Source: a virus
Direction: 5' to 3' (one strand)
Length of the DNA: 28,219 nucleotides
IMG/VR virus record: IMGVR_UViG_3300027509_000031
Span: 1-28,219 of that record
This document shows, in pieces, positions 4,935 to 12,084 of the stretch (position 1 is its first letter; the number at the start of each line of letters is the position of its first letter). The notes below the pieces were generated by a model, which did not search any database, was not told the origin of the DNA, and saw only the letters and a list, made by a program, of their open reading frames with translations. A program made the position numbers and the translations under genes.

Positions 4935-5317
4935 TTTGCGTTAAATTTACGTAGCAAAATAAGGTAAACGTAAATCTCGTGCTAACATAGGAAAAAAATG
5001 ACTCTTCAAATGCTAAGATTTGCGCTAAATTTACAAAAAACCGTGTCTAGAATTAGCAATTTGCGCTAAATTTACAATCATTTGCGCTAAAATCAATTTA
5101 TAACTAACTGAAAATCAAGATATTATAAATAAATATTAGCATTTACCATTTATTTTATAAAAACTTTTTTATTCTAAAAATGAAAATATATAGTATATGA
5201 ACTTGGGGGGGGCTTACATTTGCGTTTTAGCAGTTTTTATACCCTAACGTGCTGGAAATCAACAAACTAAAGTGTAAATCTAGCGTTTTGCAGATTTGCG
5301 CTAGGTTTGCGCTAATG
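4935..5317 (+). repeat. Iteron-like direct repeats, core TTTGCGCTAA
   Basis: Direct copies are TTTGCGTTAAATTTAC at 4935, TTTGCGCTAAATTTAC at 5019 and again at 5060, TTTGCGCTAAAATC at 5081, TTTGCGTTTTAG at 5219, TTTGCGCTAGG at 5295 and TTTGCGCTAATG at 5306. An inverted copy, GTAAATCTAGCG at 5274-5285, pairs with the 5295 copy. The two full 16-base copies are identical. Spacing is irregular (21 to 138 bases), unlike a CRISPR array and like iterons bound by a replication initiator or a repressor. Confidence 0.75.
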
Positions 5318-5345
5318 CCTTAAGTTGCTGAAAGTCAGCTATTTA

Positions 5346-5402
5346 CGTGTAAACGAGTTGCGGTAAAAGGGTTACGGGAGCTGAGTTACCTCGTTTCCAC
5401 AC
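5346..5402. repeat. Imperfect hairpin
   Basis: AAACGAG on the left pairs with CTCGTTT on the right, extended outward by GTGT/ACAC across a small internal loop and inward by GTAA/TTAC. It sits at the right end of the iteron field and could be a cruciform or a structured leader. Confidence 0.4.
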
Positions 5403-5458
5403 CCAACTTCAATAAATACAATCGTGATATACGTTGTAAAAATATGAAGTTTGGGTGG
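5398..5458. repeat. Hairpin built from two degenerate TGAAGTTGGGG motifs
   Basis: CACACCCAACTTCA (5398-5411 area) and TGAAGTTTGGGTGG (5445-5458) are near-perfect inverted copies of the dispersed motif. Between them ACAA.CGT/ACG.TTGT pairs as well, so the whole segment folds into one long hairpin. The same use of the motif as a closing stem is seen at 3028-3139. Confidence 0.55.
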
Positions 5459-5701
5459 AATTAGCAATTTTGAAAACCTTTTTTTATTACTACGTTTAAA
5501 ACTTAGCTGTTTAGGAGACTTTTAAGGAACTTTTAGAAAAAAAGAGTGTTAGAGTATTCTGGAAAAATTTGGAGGCAGTGGAGGCACTTTAAAACTCCAT
5601 CTGGAGCGTTCTGAAGTTAAAAATTTAAACAACTTTGACTGTTCGGAAATTTTTGACTTTTTTTACTGTGTTTTATTTTTTATATTATGAAATATTTTTC
5701 G

Positions 5702-5709
5702 TACATTTG
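5702..5709 (+). promoter_or_regulatory. -7 box TACATTTG before the packaging operon
   Basis: Exact TAnnTTTG match 24 bases before the ATG of the ribbon-helix-helix gene. It would start the long rightward transcript through small terminase, nuclease and large terminase. No clear TTG is seen at the -33 position. Confidence 0.65.
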
Positions 5710-5732
5710 CACATATCAAAATTTTTAATAAA

Positions 5733-5909
5733 ATGAGTGAAAAAATAGCTACAACTTTGAACATTGATAAAGATATAAAAACATCTTTTAAAATGGAATG
5801 TATTCGCAACGAAGTGGAAATGAGTGAGACTGTTGAACAGATGATGTTAGATTACACTAAAGTCAGCAAAGAGATGCATAATATATTAGAATCAAGTAAA
5901 AAAGAATAA
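5733..5909 (+). CDS. Ribbon-helix-helix (CopG/Arc-type) DNA-binding protein
   Basis: A 58-residue protein starts at ATG 5733, 24 bases after an exact promoter box. Its pattern is that of a ribbon-helix-helix regulator: a short beta strand (IATTLNID), a first helix (IKTSFKMECIRNEV), a turn, and a second helix (MSETVEQMMLDYTK) with the typical S-E-x-V-E-x-M-M spacing. Such proteins bind palindromic or repeated operators as dimers through the strand. It is the first gene of the packaging operon, and its stop is one base before the next ATG. Its position right beside the iteron and palindrome field suggests that it may bind there to control its own operon or replication; the actual target is not visible. 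Confidence 0.7.
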   Translation: MSEKIATTLNIDKDIKTSFKMECIRNEVEMSETVEQMMLDYTKVSKEMHNILESSKKE

Positions 5910-5910
5910 A

Positions 5911-6318
5911 ATGGCTGAAGGAGGAGTTTTTGAAGAATCTATAAAAAATTCCATGAAAGAAAAAATGGAAGCTATGCTTGATGAAAAGTCTGAATTGCCT
6001 GTAGTTAATAATCCAAAAGTTATAGCAATTATAAAAGAGAGAATTGAAGAAGGTGAAACTCAGTGGGACCTTTTAAAAAAAATGGTTGACGGAAGTTTAA
6101 CTGAAAGATTTATAAATGTTATATCTCAAATGGGAGATAAAGATTTTGCTAGAAATTATCTTAAGTTGCTAGAGCATTTTAAACCTAAAGTAACTAGAAT
6201 GGAAGGAGGTGAATTAGAGCAGCAAGATACAACTATTAATATTCAAACTGTAATAGTTAATGCTGATGGTGAAAAAGAGGTTATATTAATAGATGAAATA
6301 CAAGAAGATGAGTCGTAA
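5911..6318 (+). CDS. Probable terminase small subunit
   Basis: This 135-residue protein begins with an acidic-basic helical region, followed by a segment (RIEEGETQWDLLKKMVDGSL, about 48-67) that could be a helix-turn-helix, and by DKDFARNYLKLLEHFKPKVT, then an acidic tail. Helical proteins with a C-terminal 'yLkLleyfkPk' type segment upstream of a large terminase are common small terminase candidates in Bacteroidetes phages. The role would be recognition of the viral packaging site and loading of the large subunit. Identification rests mostly on gene order: it is the second gene of the operon, and the large terminase lies two genes further on. It overlaps the next gene by 11 bases. Confidence 0.6.
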   Translation: MAEGGVFEESIKNSMKEKMEAMLDEKSELPVVNNPKVIAIIKERIEEGETQWDLLKKMVDGSLTERFINVISQMGDKDFARNYLKLLEHFKPKVTRMEGGELEQQDTTINIQTVIVNADGEKEVILIDEIQEDES

Positions 6319-6676
6319 AACTGAAGATCAAATACAAAGTGAATGTTACGTTTGGTTTAATAACACATACAAAAAATTAAGAGGTTGTTTATTTGCTGTT
6401 CCAAACGGTGGAGCTAGATCAGCTTTGCAAGGTAAGATATTTAAAATGACAGGTGTTTATTCCGGTGTAGCTGATATGCTTTTTATGTATAAAGGTAAAA
6501 CATATTGTATTGAAATGAAAAATATTTACGGCTGTCAAAGTGAAAAACAAATAGAATGGGAAAAACACATTAAATCTCAAGGATTTTGTTACTATGTAAT
6601 TAGAGATTTAAAATCATTTAAAATATTAATAAACCAAATAATAGCAAACCATTTAATAGATGAAAAATTACAATAA
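6308..6676 (+). CDS. VRR-NUC domain nuclease
   Basis: The 122-residue protein matches the small stand-alone VRR-NUC family of PD-(D/E)XK nucleases. It has the N-terminal Glu-containing helix TEDQIQSECYVWFN, the FAVPNGGARS loop, GVYSGVADMLF with Asp57, IEMK with Glu69 and Lys71, and the QSEKQIEWE helix (Gln77-Glu85). This set is the complete active site. ATG 6308 is preferred because the domain begins there; an in-frame ATG at 6293 adds five residues. Related proteins act on branched or structured DNA. Its place between small and large terminase suggests a role in packaging, such as resolving junctions before or during DNA entry, in the slot where many phages carry an HNH nuclease. Confidence 0.88.
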   Translation: MSRKTEDQIQSECYVWFNNTYKKLRGCLFAVPNGGARSALQGKIFKMTGVYSGVADMLFMYKGKTYCIEMKNIYGCQSEKQIEWEKHIKSQGFCYYVIRDLKSFKILINQIIANHLIDEKLQ

Positions 6677-7022
6677 ATACATATCTTCATTAAGTAAAAA
6701 AGAGTTGGTAGAATTAATAGTTGGAACAAATGAAAAACCACCTTTATTACTTCCTGATGAACCTAAATTTAGTAGACCTCAACTTATTTGGGCAATGTTA
6801 AAGCTTAAAGGCTGGAATCTAAATAGTGTTGAACTTGAAGTTAATTATATAATTAATAAAATTCAAGGTCACAAATGGGATTTACTTTATAATTATAATT
6901 ATTTGAGATTTGATGTTAAAAAACCTTCTTTATACGTAGTTTTAATATTATTAATTTTTTCTTTATTTGGAATAATAATGATGTTTTGGTTAATATATAA
7001 TTTGATATTTGAATGGATATAA
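6660..7022 (+). CDS. Small protein with one C-terminal membrane segment, in the terminase operon
   Basis: The 120-residue protein has a soluble N-terminal two thirds that includes SSLSKKELVELIVGTNEKPP and a Trp-rich helical part (RPQLIWAMLKLKGW). A very hydrophobic segment, about residues 90-115 (YVVLILLIFSLFGIIMMFWL), runs almost to the end. It is therefore a tail-anchored or one-span membrane protein, which is odd inside a packaging operon. It overlaps the upstream gene by 17 bases and the large terminase by 10, so it is translated together with them. The family is not recognised. Confidence 0.65.
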   Translation: MKNYNKYISSLSKKELVELIVGTNEKPPLLLPDEPKFSRPQLIWAMLKLKGWNLNSVELEVNYIINKIQGHKWDLLYNYNYLRFDVKKPSLYVVLILLIFSLFGIIMMFWLIYNLIFEWI

Positions 7023-8314
7023 AAGTAACTAATACGTTTAATAAAACAGCAAAAGTTTATTATCCAGGAAAGTATAGACAAATAGTTAGTATGGGCGGAT
7101 CTCGCTCAAGTAAAACTTATTCTATACTTCAGCTCCTAATGATGGAGATGATAAGAAAAAAAAAGCTTAGAATAACTGTTTGGAGAGATACTAAAGTAAC
7201 ATGTAGAGCTACAGTTATGGAAGATTTCAAAAAAATAATAATGACCGATCAAACGTTATTTTTTAAGTTTAAAGAAAACAAACAGCTTGGAAGATTTACA
7301 TATTTGCCAACTGGTTCTGAAATATTGTTTGAAGGAGCTGATAGCGTAGGTAAAGTTTTGGGTGGAGCTCAAGATATAAGTTATTTTAATGAAATTACTG
7401 AATTTTCAAAACCAGTTTATTTACAAATAACACAAAGAACAGCTTTAACTGTATTTGCAGATTATAATCCATCTAAAGACTTTTGGTTAGAAGGGTATAA
7501 AAATGATCCTAGAACTGTTTTTATACACTCTTCATTTAAAGATAATGCTTTTTGTCCAGAAAATATAGTTGAACAATTAAATTCTTATGAGCCTTGGGAA
7601 ACTGGTAGTTATGAAGTTTCTGGTGCTGAAGTTTTATACAAAGGTTATCCAATATCTAGAAGTAATCAACCTCCTATAAATAAACTTAATGTTAAGCGTA
7701 AGACTGCAGATACTTATATGTGGTTAGTATATGGGTTAGGAATAGGTTCTGAAAAACCAAATCGTATATATAGAAACTGGATAAAAATATCTCCAGAAGA
7801 GTTTGACAGTTTAAATTACACAAGTTATTTTGGGCAAGACTTTGGAACGTCATCTCCTACAGCTAATTTAGAAGTAAAATACGATGGAGACGGAGGTTTT
7901 TATGTTTTCCCTAGGTTTTATAAACCACTATCTTCAATAGATCAATCTATATCTTCAATATTACAAAAAGATATACCAACAATGATTAAGCATACTAGTT
8001 TAGTTGCTTGTGACCCAGCTAAAAAAGAATATGTTAATATAATGCGTGATATAGGTTATTTAGCTGTTGAAGCTAAAAAGGGAAATAATTCTGTTTCGCC
8101 TGGAATAACAGTAGTACAAGGTTTTACGATATATTTTGTTAGCGGTTTAGATAAGCATTTAGCTGCGTTTAAAAAAGAATACGATAACTATTCTTGGGAA
8201 TTAGATAGATATGAAAAGCCAACTGATAACCCAGTTAAAAAAGACGATCACTATATGGATGCTTTAAGATATATAATAACTTATCTTGTAAATTATCTTG
8301 GTATAAAAATATGA
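7013..8314 (+). CDS. terL: Terminase large subunit
   Basis: The 433-residue protein has both domains of a phage packaging motor. The ATPase has the Walker A loop GGSRSSKT (28-35, Lys34), the Walker B strand ISYFNEI with catalytic Glu127, and the coupling motif DYNPS (150-154). The RNase H-like nuclease has Asp276 in YFGQDFG, Asp334 in ACDPA and the C-terminal acidic patch DDHYMDALRY with Asp411, Asp412 and Asp416. Length and motif spacing are normal for the family (roughly 400-500 residues). It pumps genomic DNA into the prohead and cuts it. The start at 7013 overlaps the preceding gene by 10 bases. A hairpin and a promoter separate it from the portal gene. Confidence 0.97.
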   Translation: MDIKVTNTFNKTAKVYYPGKYRQIVSMGGSRSSKTYSILQLLMMEMIRKKKLRITVWRDTKVTCRATVMEDFKKIIMTDQTLFFKFKENKQLGRFTYLPTGSEILFEGADSVGKVLGGAQDISYFNEITEFSKPVYLQITQRTALTVFADYNPSKDFWLEGYKNDPRTVFIHSSFKDNAFCPENIVEQLNSYEPWETGSYEVSGAEVLYKGYPISRSNQPPINKLNVKRKTADTYMWLVYGLGIGSEKPNRIYRNWIKISPEEFDSLNYTSYFGQDFGTSSPTANLEVKYDGDGGFYVFPRFYKPLSSIDQSISSILQKDIPTMIKHTSLVACDPAKKEYVNIMRDIGYLAVEAKKGNNSVSPGITVVQGFTIYFVSGLDKHLAAFKKEYDNYSWELDRYEKPTDNPVKKDDHYMDALRYIITYLVNYLGIKI

Positions 8315-8323
8315 TTATGCGTG

Positions 8324-8367
8324 AATAAACAAAAAAAATCTATTAAAAAAATTTTTTTTTGTTTATT
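8324..8367. terminator. 15-bp A/T hairpin between terminase and portal
   Basis: AATAAACAAAAAAAA (8324-8338) pairs perfectly with TTTTTTTTGTTTATT (8353-8367) around a 14-base loop. It could attenuate transcription leaving the terminase gene. The right arm and loop also belong to the promoter that follows. Confidence 0.5.
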
Positions 8368-8382
8368 TTCAAGGTACATTTG
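8342..8382 (+). promoter_or_regulatory. Promoter of the head genes, shared design with 23663
   Basis: ATTAAAAAAATTTTTT at 8342 is followed, 33 bases from its first base, by the exact -7 box TACATTTG (8375-8382). The same block with the same 33-base offset precedes the esterase gene (23663 and 23696). The box ends only five bases before the portal ATG, so the mRNA would be leaderless or nearly so. Confidence 0.65.
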
Positions 8383-8387
8383 TTTTT

Positions 8388-9686
8388 ATGAGATTAAGTC
8401 TACCTAAATTGAGCTGGCCTTCCTGGATGAGAAATGAGTCAGGAGACAGTTTTTATGATTTAACAAGTATACACAAATGGTATGAAGGAGCTTCTAATTT
8501 GCAGATGGCTCAAAACCACCCAATACTTACGCCTGCAATATTATTTGTATCTAAAATCTTCTCTCAAGCAAATTTTTCAGTAATACAAAAACATAGTAAA
8601 AATAAAATATTAGATCATAAATTTTTAGATTTAATTGATAATCCAAATCAATATCAAACTAAAGAGGATTTTTTAGAAACCTTAATGTTTGTTATGATAG
8701 CTCAAGGAGTTGCTGTTGTAGCTCAAAAAAAAATATTAGGTTTTGACGATGCAAAGTCAATGTTTGTTTTAGATAAAGATTTGATTAAATGGCCAGAAAA
8801 TTTTAATAAAAGAACTTTTAGGTCTACTAGTGAAAAAGCTTTAAATGAATTTATTATTTATGATAAAAATGGTGAAAATTCTAAGTTTAGAATAAAAGAT
8901 TTACTTTTCTTTTACGACTTACCAAACATGCTTAATAAAAATCCATTTACAGCTAAAAGTAGATTAGATGGATTAAGACAAACACTTATAAATACGCATG
9001 ACAGCCTTATAGCTAAAAATATAATTCTTAAAACAAATGGCAAAGAATTAATTTCTGGTAAAAAAGAAGGTTTCCCATTATCACCTGAAGAAAAAGAGCA
9101 AGTTGAAAATTTATTTAATAATAAAATAGGTTTAGCATTTAATCGCAAAAGAGGTGTTGTCACAAAATCTGATTTAACTTACAAATCATTACATATTGCG
9201 CTAAGAGATTTAGGCTTAGACGAAAGTGTAAAAGTAGACGGCAACATAATTTACAGTGCACTTCACATACCTAAAGACATTTTATCTTTAGAGGCTAAAA
9301 AAACAACATATAATAATTTTAAAGAGTCAATGGTATCTTATATACAAAATGAGATACAACCTTCATTAAATAGCGCTTGCGCGGTATTTAATAAAAATAA
9401 AGGTGATGACAAAATTATAGGCGATTACACGCACATGCCTATAATGCAATTTATATTGTTAGAAAAGTATGACGTTGTATTTAAACAAGCTACAGCTTTA
9501 AAAGCTTTGTTAATGGTTGGTATTCCACAAGAATTAGCATTGGAAATGGTTGATATTGACAAGCGAACTAAATTGGGAGAATTAATTCAAAATACTTCAA
9601 ATAATGGACAGCAAGAAAACAATGGCAACTCAAAAATTGAGTCAGAAAGAAAAAGAGCAATTGAAGAAGGAATTAGAATTGCGTAA
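8388..9686 (+). CDS. Portal protein (HK97-like)
   Basis: The 432-residue protein follows the large terminase and precedes the prohead protease, the canonical portal position. Family features include an N-terminal WYEGASNLQMAQNHPILTPAI segment, LLD-type NPNQYQTKEDFLETLM early in the chain, a central wing region, and the long helical LDESVKVDGNIIYSALHIPKDILSL part close to the crown. Twelve copies form the ring through which DNA enters and to which the neck is attached. The C-terminal 60 residues are Gln/Asn/Glu-rich and probably disordered. The ATG at 8388 is five bases after a promoter box. The last 65 bases overlap another small frame at 9622. Confidence 0.9.
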   Translation: MRLSLPKLSWPSWMRNESGDSFYDLTSIHKWYEGASNLQMAQNHPILTPAILFVSKIFSQANFSVIQKHSKNKILDHKFLDLIDNPNQYQTKEDFLETLMFVMIAQGVAVVAQKKILGFDDAKSMFVLDKDLIKWPENFNKRTFRSTSEKALNEFIIYDKNGENSKFRIKDLLFFYDLPNMLNKNPFTAKSRLDGLRQTLINTHDSLIAKNIILKTNGKELISGKKEGFPLSPEEKEQVENLFNNKIGLAFNRKRGVVTKSDLTYKSLHIALRDLGLDESVKVDGNIIYSALHIPKDILSLEAKKTTYNNFKESMVSYIQNEIQPSLNSACAVFNKNKGDDKIIGDYTHMPIMQFILLEKYDVVFKQATALKALLMVGIPQELALEMVDIDKRTKLGELIQNTSNNGQQENNGNSKIESERKRAIEEGIRIA

Positions 9687-9723
9687 TATTAAAGTTAAAG
9701 ATCATATAATTGTAAAAAAATAA
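9622..9723 (+). CDS. Possible 33-aa overlapping gene between portal and protease
   Basis: ATG 9622 opens a frame shifted from the portal gene and ends at TAA 9721-9723, two bases before the protease ATG. It encodes 33 residues starting MATQKLSQKEKEQLKKELEL, a highly charged helix. The exact fit into the gap, with the same stop-to-start spacing used elsewhere in this genome, is the only evidence. It may equally be chance. Confidence 0.3.
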   Translation: MATQKLSQKEKEQLKKELELRNIKVKDHIIVKK

Positions 9724-9725
9724 AT

Positions 9726-10499
9726 ATGTTTAAGATACCTGAATTTAAAACTGATAAAGAATTATTTGATTTTCTTGTAGAAAAAGAAAGTGATATTTTT
9801 TACGTTAAAAAATCTGCATTAAAATATGCTGATAGTTTTACTGGAGGTATTCAAACTTTAAAAGATTTTGGAATAGCATCTAAATCTAATTTAGCTGATT
9901 CAAATGAGTTGAAAGTTAAAGCTGTAATAAATACAACTAATCTTTTAGATTCACATGGAGATGTTCACATAAAAGGATTATGGGATAAATCTTTATCTGA
10001 AAACAAAAGAATAAAGCATTTACAAGAACATAAAATGGCTTTTGATAAAGTTATATCAGATGGCGATAGCTTAAAAGCATACGCTAAAGAATATAACTGG
10101 AAAGAACTTGGATATGATGTTGAAGGTAAAACTCAAGCTTTAGTTTTTGAATCTATAGTTAAGCGCGAAAGAAACGCTTTTATGTTTAATGAATATAAAG
10201 AAGGGAGGGTTGATAATCACAGTGTTGGAATGCGTTACGTTAAAATGATAACATGCATTAATGATGAAGATTATGGAGCTAAATATGAAGCTTGGCAAAA
10301 ATATTCTAAATTTGTAGTAAACAAAGTTGATTTAGAAAAAAGAAGATATTTTTGGGCTGTAACAGAAGCTAAAGCAATTGAAGGTTCAGCTGTGGTTTTA
10401 GGAAGCAATCAAATAACACCTACAATATCAATATCTGAAAATAAAACAATAAAAAATAAAAGAGTTTCTCCAGTAAAGAGTTGGCTGGAGATTAATTAG
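9726..10499 (+). CDS. Prohead maturation protease (HK97 serine protease family)
   Basis: The 257-residue protein has the signatures of the herpesvirus-like/HK97 prohead protease. VKAVINTTNLLDSHGDV leads into IKHLQEHKM with the catalytic His102, and VDNHSVGMRY holds the nucleophile Ser166. It should assemble inside the prohead and cut the N-terminal scaffold domain from the capsid protein, and then itself. It is followed by the capsid gene, whose product does have a coiled N-terminal region. It is a little longer than the smallest family members because of a C-terminal extension. The TAG stop is part of the first copy of a 17-base direct repeat. Confidence 0.9.
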   Translation: MFKIPEFKTDKELFDFLVEKESDIFYVKKSALKYADSFTGGIQTLKDFGIASKSNLADSNELKVKAVINTTNLLDSHGDVHIKGLWDKSLSENKRIKHLQEHKMAFDKVISDGDSLKAYAKEYNWKELGYDVEGKTQALVFESIVKRERNAFMFNEYKEGRVDNHSVGMRYVKMITCINDEDYGAKYEAWQKYSKFVVNKVDLEKRRYFWAVTEAKAIEGSAVVLGSNQITPTISISENKTIKNKRVSPVKSWLEIN

Positions 10500-10543
10500 C
10501 CGCGAAAGCACTAAGCTTTAAGTTTATAGCCGCGAAAGCACTA
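10497..10543 (+). repeat. 17-base tandem direct repeat in the major capsid leader
   Basis: TAGCCGCGAAAGCACTA occurs at 10497-10513 and 10527-10543, exactly repeated with a 13-base spacer. Each copy can form a small hairpin capped by a GAAA tetraloop (GC-GAAA-GC). The first copy begins with the stop codon of the protease gene, and the capsid ATG follows 48 bases after the second. A leader element that stabilises or regulates the capsid mRNA is plausible. Confidence 0.7.
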
Positions 10544-10590
10544 TAGCAAACAAAATAACAACTAATAATAATTTTTTTAAATCGTTAAAA

Positions 10591-11832
10591 ATGACGGAAG
10601 AAGAAAAAAGGCAGCAAGAGCAAGATAAAAAAATTGCTGACGCCTTAGACAAAAAGTTTAAAGAAACTCAAGATGAGCTTAAAAAACTTCAGGATGAAGG
10701 GGCTACAAAAAATGAGTTGAAAGAGGCTATTTCTGCAATTGAAAAACAAGGCCAAGCTCTTGAAGATTTTATTGAAGAAATGAAAGAAAAACGTATTGTT
10801 ACTATTCAAGAAAAATTTACATCTTTTCTTAAAGAAAATCAAAGCGAAATTAAAAATATTTACCACAAAGGTTCTGGTGAAATTGTTTTTAATCCCTATG
10901 AAGATGTTGACAAAGCGCCTGAAGACATTACCACAGGCAATGGAAATCAAATTGATGCCGTACCAAATGTAGCTGTTGCTAGATTAGGTGATTTTGACCT
11001 TAGAAACGATAATGGGCTTATTAGCCTCATGAACGTTTCCAGAACAGGAAAACCTTTTGCGACTTATACTGAAATGATTCCAAAAGACGGTGATTATGAT
11101 TTTGTAGCTGAAGGAGCTGAAAAGCCTCAAATTGATTTTAAATGGGAAACAAGACACCCTCGCCCCAAGAAAATTGCAGCTTATGAAATTTTAACTGAAG
11201 AAGCTGTAACTGATTACACGCGATTATCTTCTATAGCTCGCACATACTTAAGACAAAAACACGACTTGTTTAAAGTTAATGGATTGTACTTTGGTTCAGG
11301 TGCAGGTGAAATTCCTTCTGGAGTAACAACCTTAGCTAGAACATTTGTAGTTGGAGCAATGGCTGATAAATTTGAAAATGGAAAAAGTAATTTCATGGAC
11401 AAAATTAACGCTGTTATTACAGACATTTATACAACGCAAGCTTTTGCAGACGAAATGCCTAAAAAAGCAAATGTTGTTATGATTAGCCCCTTAGATTTTT
11501 TCTTAGAGTTTCAATCTGCTAAAGATGGCGATGGTTTGCCATTATATCCACAAGCTAGTCTTTTTAATTCTGTTTCAATTGGAGGAGTTACTATTCGCCC
11601 TTGGATTAAAATTCCAAATGGCAAAGTATTTGTTGGGGATATGAAAAAATACAATTTAGTTAATTATATTCCTTTTTCAATTAGAATCGGATGGATTAAC
11701 GACCAATTCATTACAAACAAATTTACAATGTTAGGAGAGAGTAGATTCTTTCAGTATGTTAAGAATCTTGATCTTAGCGCGTTTGTTTATGATGATTTAG
11801 CTACTATTGAAGCTGCAATTGAAGCTGCTTAA
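10591..11832 (+). CDS. Major capsid protein, HK97 fold, with N-terminal scaffold domain
   Basis: The 413-residue protein starts with about 75 highly charged residues rich in Lys, Glu and Gln (EEEKRQQEQDKKIADALDKK and onward), a coiled coil typical of the HK97 delta domain. A linker then leads into the capsid body from about residue 105. Family-typical parts include LISLMNVSRTGKPFATYTEM, the E-loop region with FVAEGAEKPQIDFKWE, YEILTEEAV (P-domain spine helix), VVMISPLDF and the C-terminal A-domain IPNGKVFVGDM. The neighbouring protease would remove the N-terminal domain during maturation. Codons are richer in C and G than in the tail genes, as often seen in very highly expressed genes. A weak A/T hairpin follows the stop. 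Confidence 0.93.
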   Translation: MTEEEKRQQEQDKKIADALDKKFKETQDELKKLQDEGATKNELKEAISAIEKQGQALEDFIEEMKEKRIVTIQEKFTSFLKENQSEIKNIYHKGSGEIVFNPYEDVDKAPEDITTGNGNQIDAVPNVAVARLGDFDLRNDNGLISLMNVSRTGKPFATYTEMIPKDGDYDFVAEGAEKPQIDFKWETRHPRPKKIAAYEILTEEAVTDYTRLSSIARTYLRQKHDLFKVNGLYFGSGAGEIPSGVTTLARTFVVGAMADKFENGKSNFMDKINAVITDIYTTQAFADEMPKKANVVMISPLDFFLEFQSAKDGDGLPLYPQASLFNSVSIGGVTIRPWIKIPNGKVFVGDMKKYNLVNYIPFSIRIGWINDQFITNKFTMLGESRFFQYVKNLDLSAFVYDDLATIEAAIEAA

Positions 11833-11871
11833 TAGAAAAAAATAATTTTTTAATTTATAAAGCAATATATT

Positions 11872-12069
11872 ATGGCTGAAGAAAAAGGCAAACAAGTTCC
11901 AACTGGTTATGTAGACGTTGAGTTTACTAAATCTCATGGATCTAAAAAAGTAGGTGATGTTGAAACATATCACAAAAGTACCGCTAACGCTTTAGTTAGT
12001 AAAATTAAAGTAGGTAAAATCATTAAAACCCACAAAGTTTATGAGCCTAAAAAAGTGGTAAAAGAATAG
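11872..12069 (+). CDS. Small virion-region protein, unknown
   Basis: The 65-residue, lysine-rich protein begins MAEEKGKQVPTGYVDVEFTK and contains SHGSKKVGDVETYHKST. The short beta-strand-like pattern recalls small head proteins found after the capsid gene (decoration or head-tail joining), but no family can be named. It sits 39 bases after the capsid gene and 15 bases before the connector gene. The leaders of this gene and the next share ATTTATAAAGCA just before their ATGs. Confidence 0.7.
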   Translation: MAEEKGKQVPTGYVDVEFTKSHGSKKVGDVETYHKSTANALVSKIKVGKIIKTHKVYEPKKVVKE

Positions 12070-12084
12070 ACTGATTTATAAAGC

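Larger units (their letters stand above)
4740..5700. other. Non-coding region with repeats and hairpins, candidate replication origin
   Basis: No gene can be supported in this nearly 1-kb stretch. It holds a DnaA-box match, seven or more iteron-like repeats, inverted iteron copies, two long imperfect hairpins, a palindrome CTCCA-TC-TGGAG (5595-5606) and several copies of the TGAAGTTGGGG motif or its variants. It separates the leftward small-gene cassette from the rightward packaging and structural genes, the usual spot for an origin or a control region. An origin is inference; a regulatory hub or partition-like site is an alternative. Confidence 0.5.

Noticed and set aside
4935-5317. Regular short repeats as a CRISPR array
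   Set aside because: The repeats are about 10-16 bases, with spacing from 21 to 138 bases and variable ends, and no cas genes are near. Iterons explain them better.
6755-6790. CTGATGA string on the + strand as a third hammerhead
   Set aside because: No stem II followed by GAAA, and the site is inside a coding frame. Similar strings near 16306 and on the minus strand near 13790 and 3110 also lack stem II and GAA.
10497-10543. GAAA-containing repeat as a hammerhead ribozyme
   Set aside because: There is a CTGGAGA-like string upstream but not CTGANGA, and no stem III or cleavage arm; the repeat is simply a tandem pair of small hairpins.
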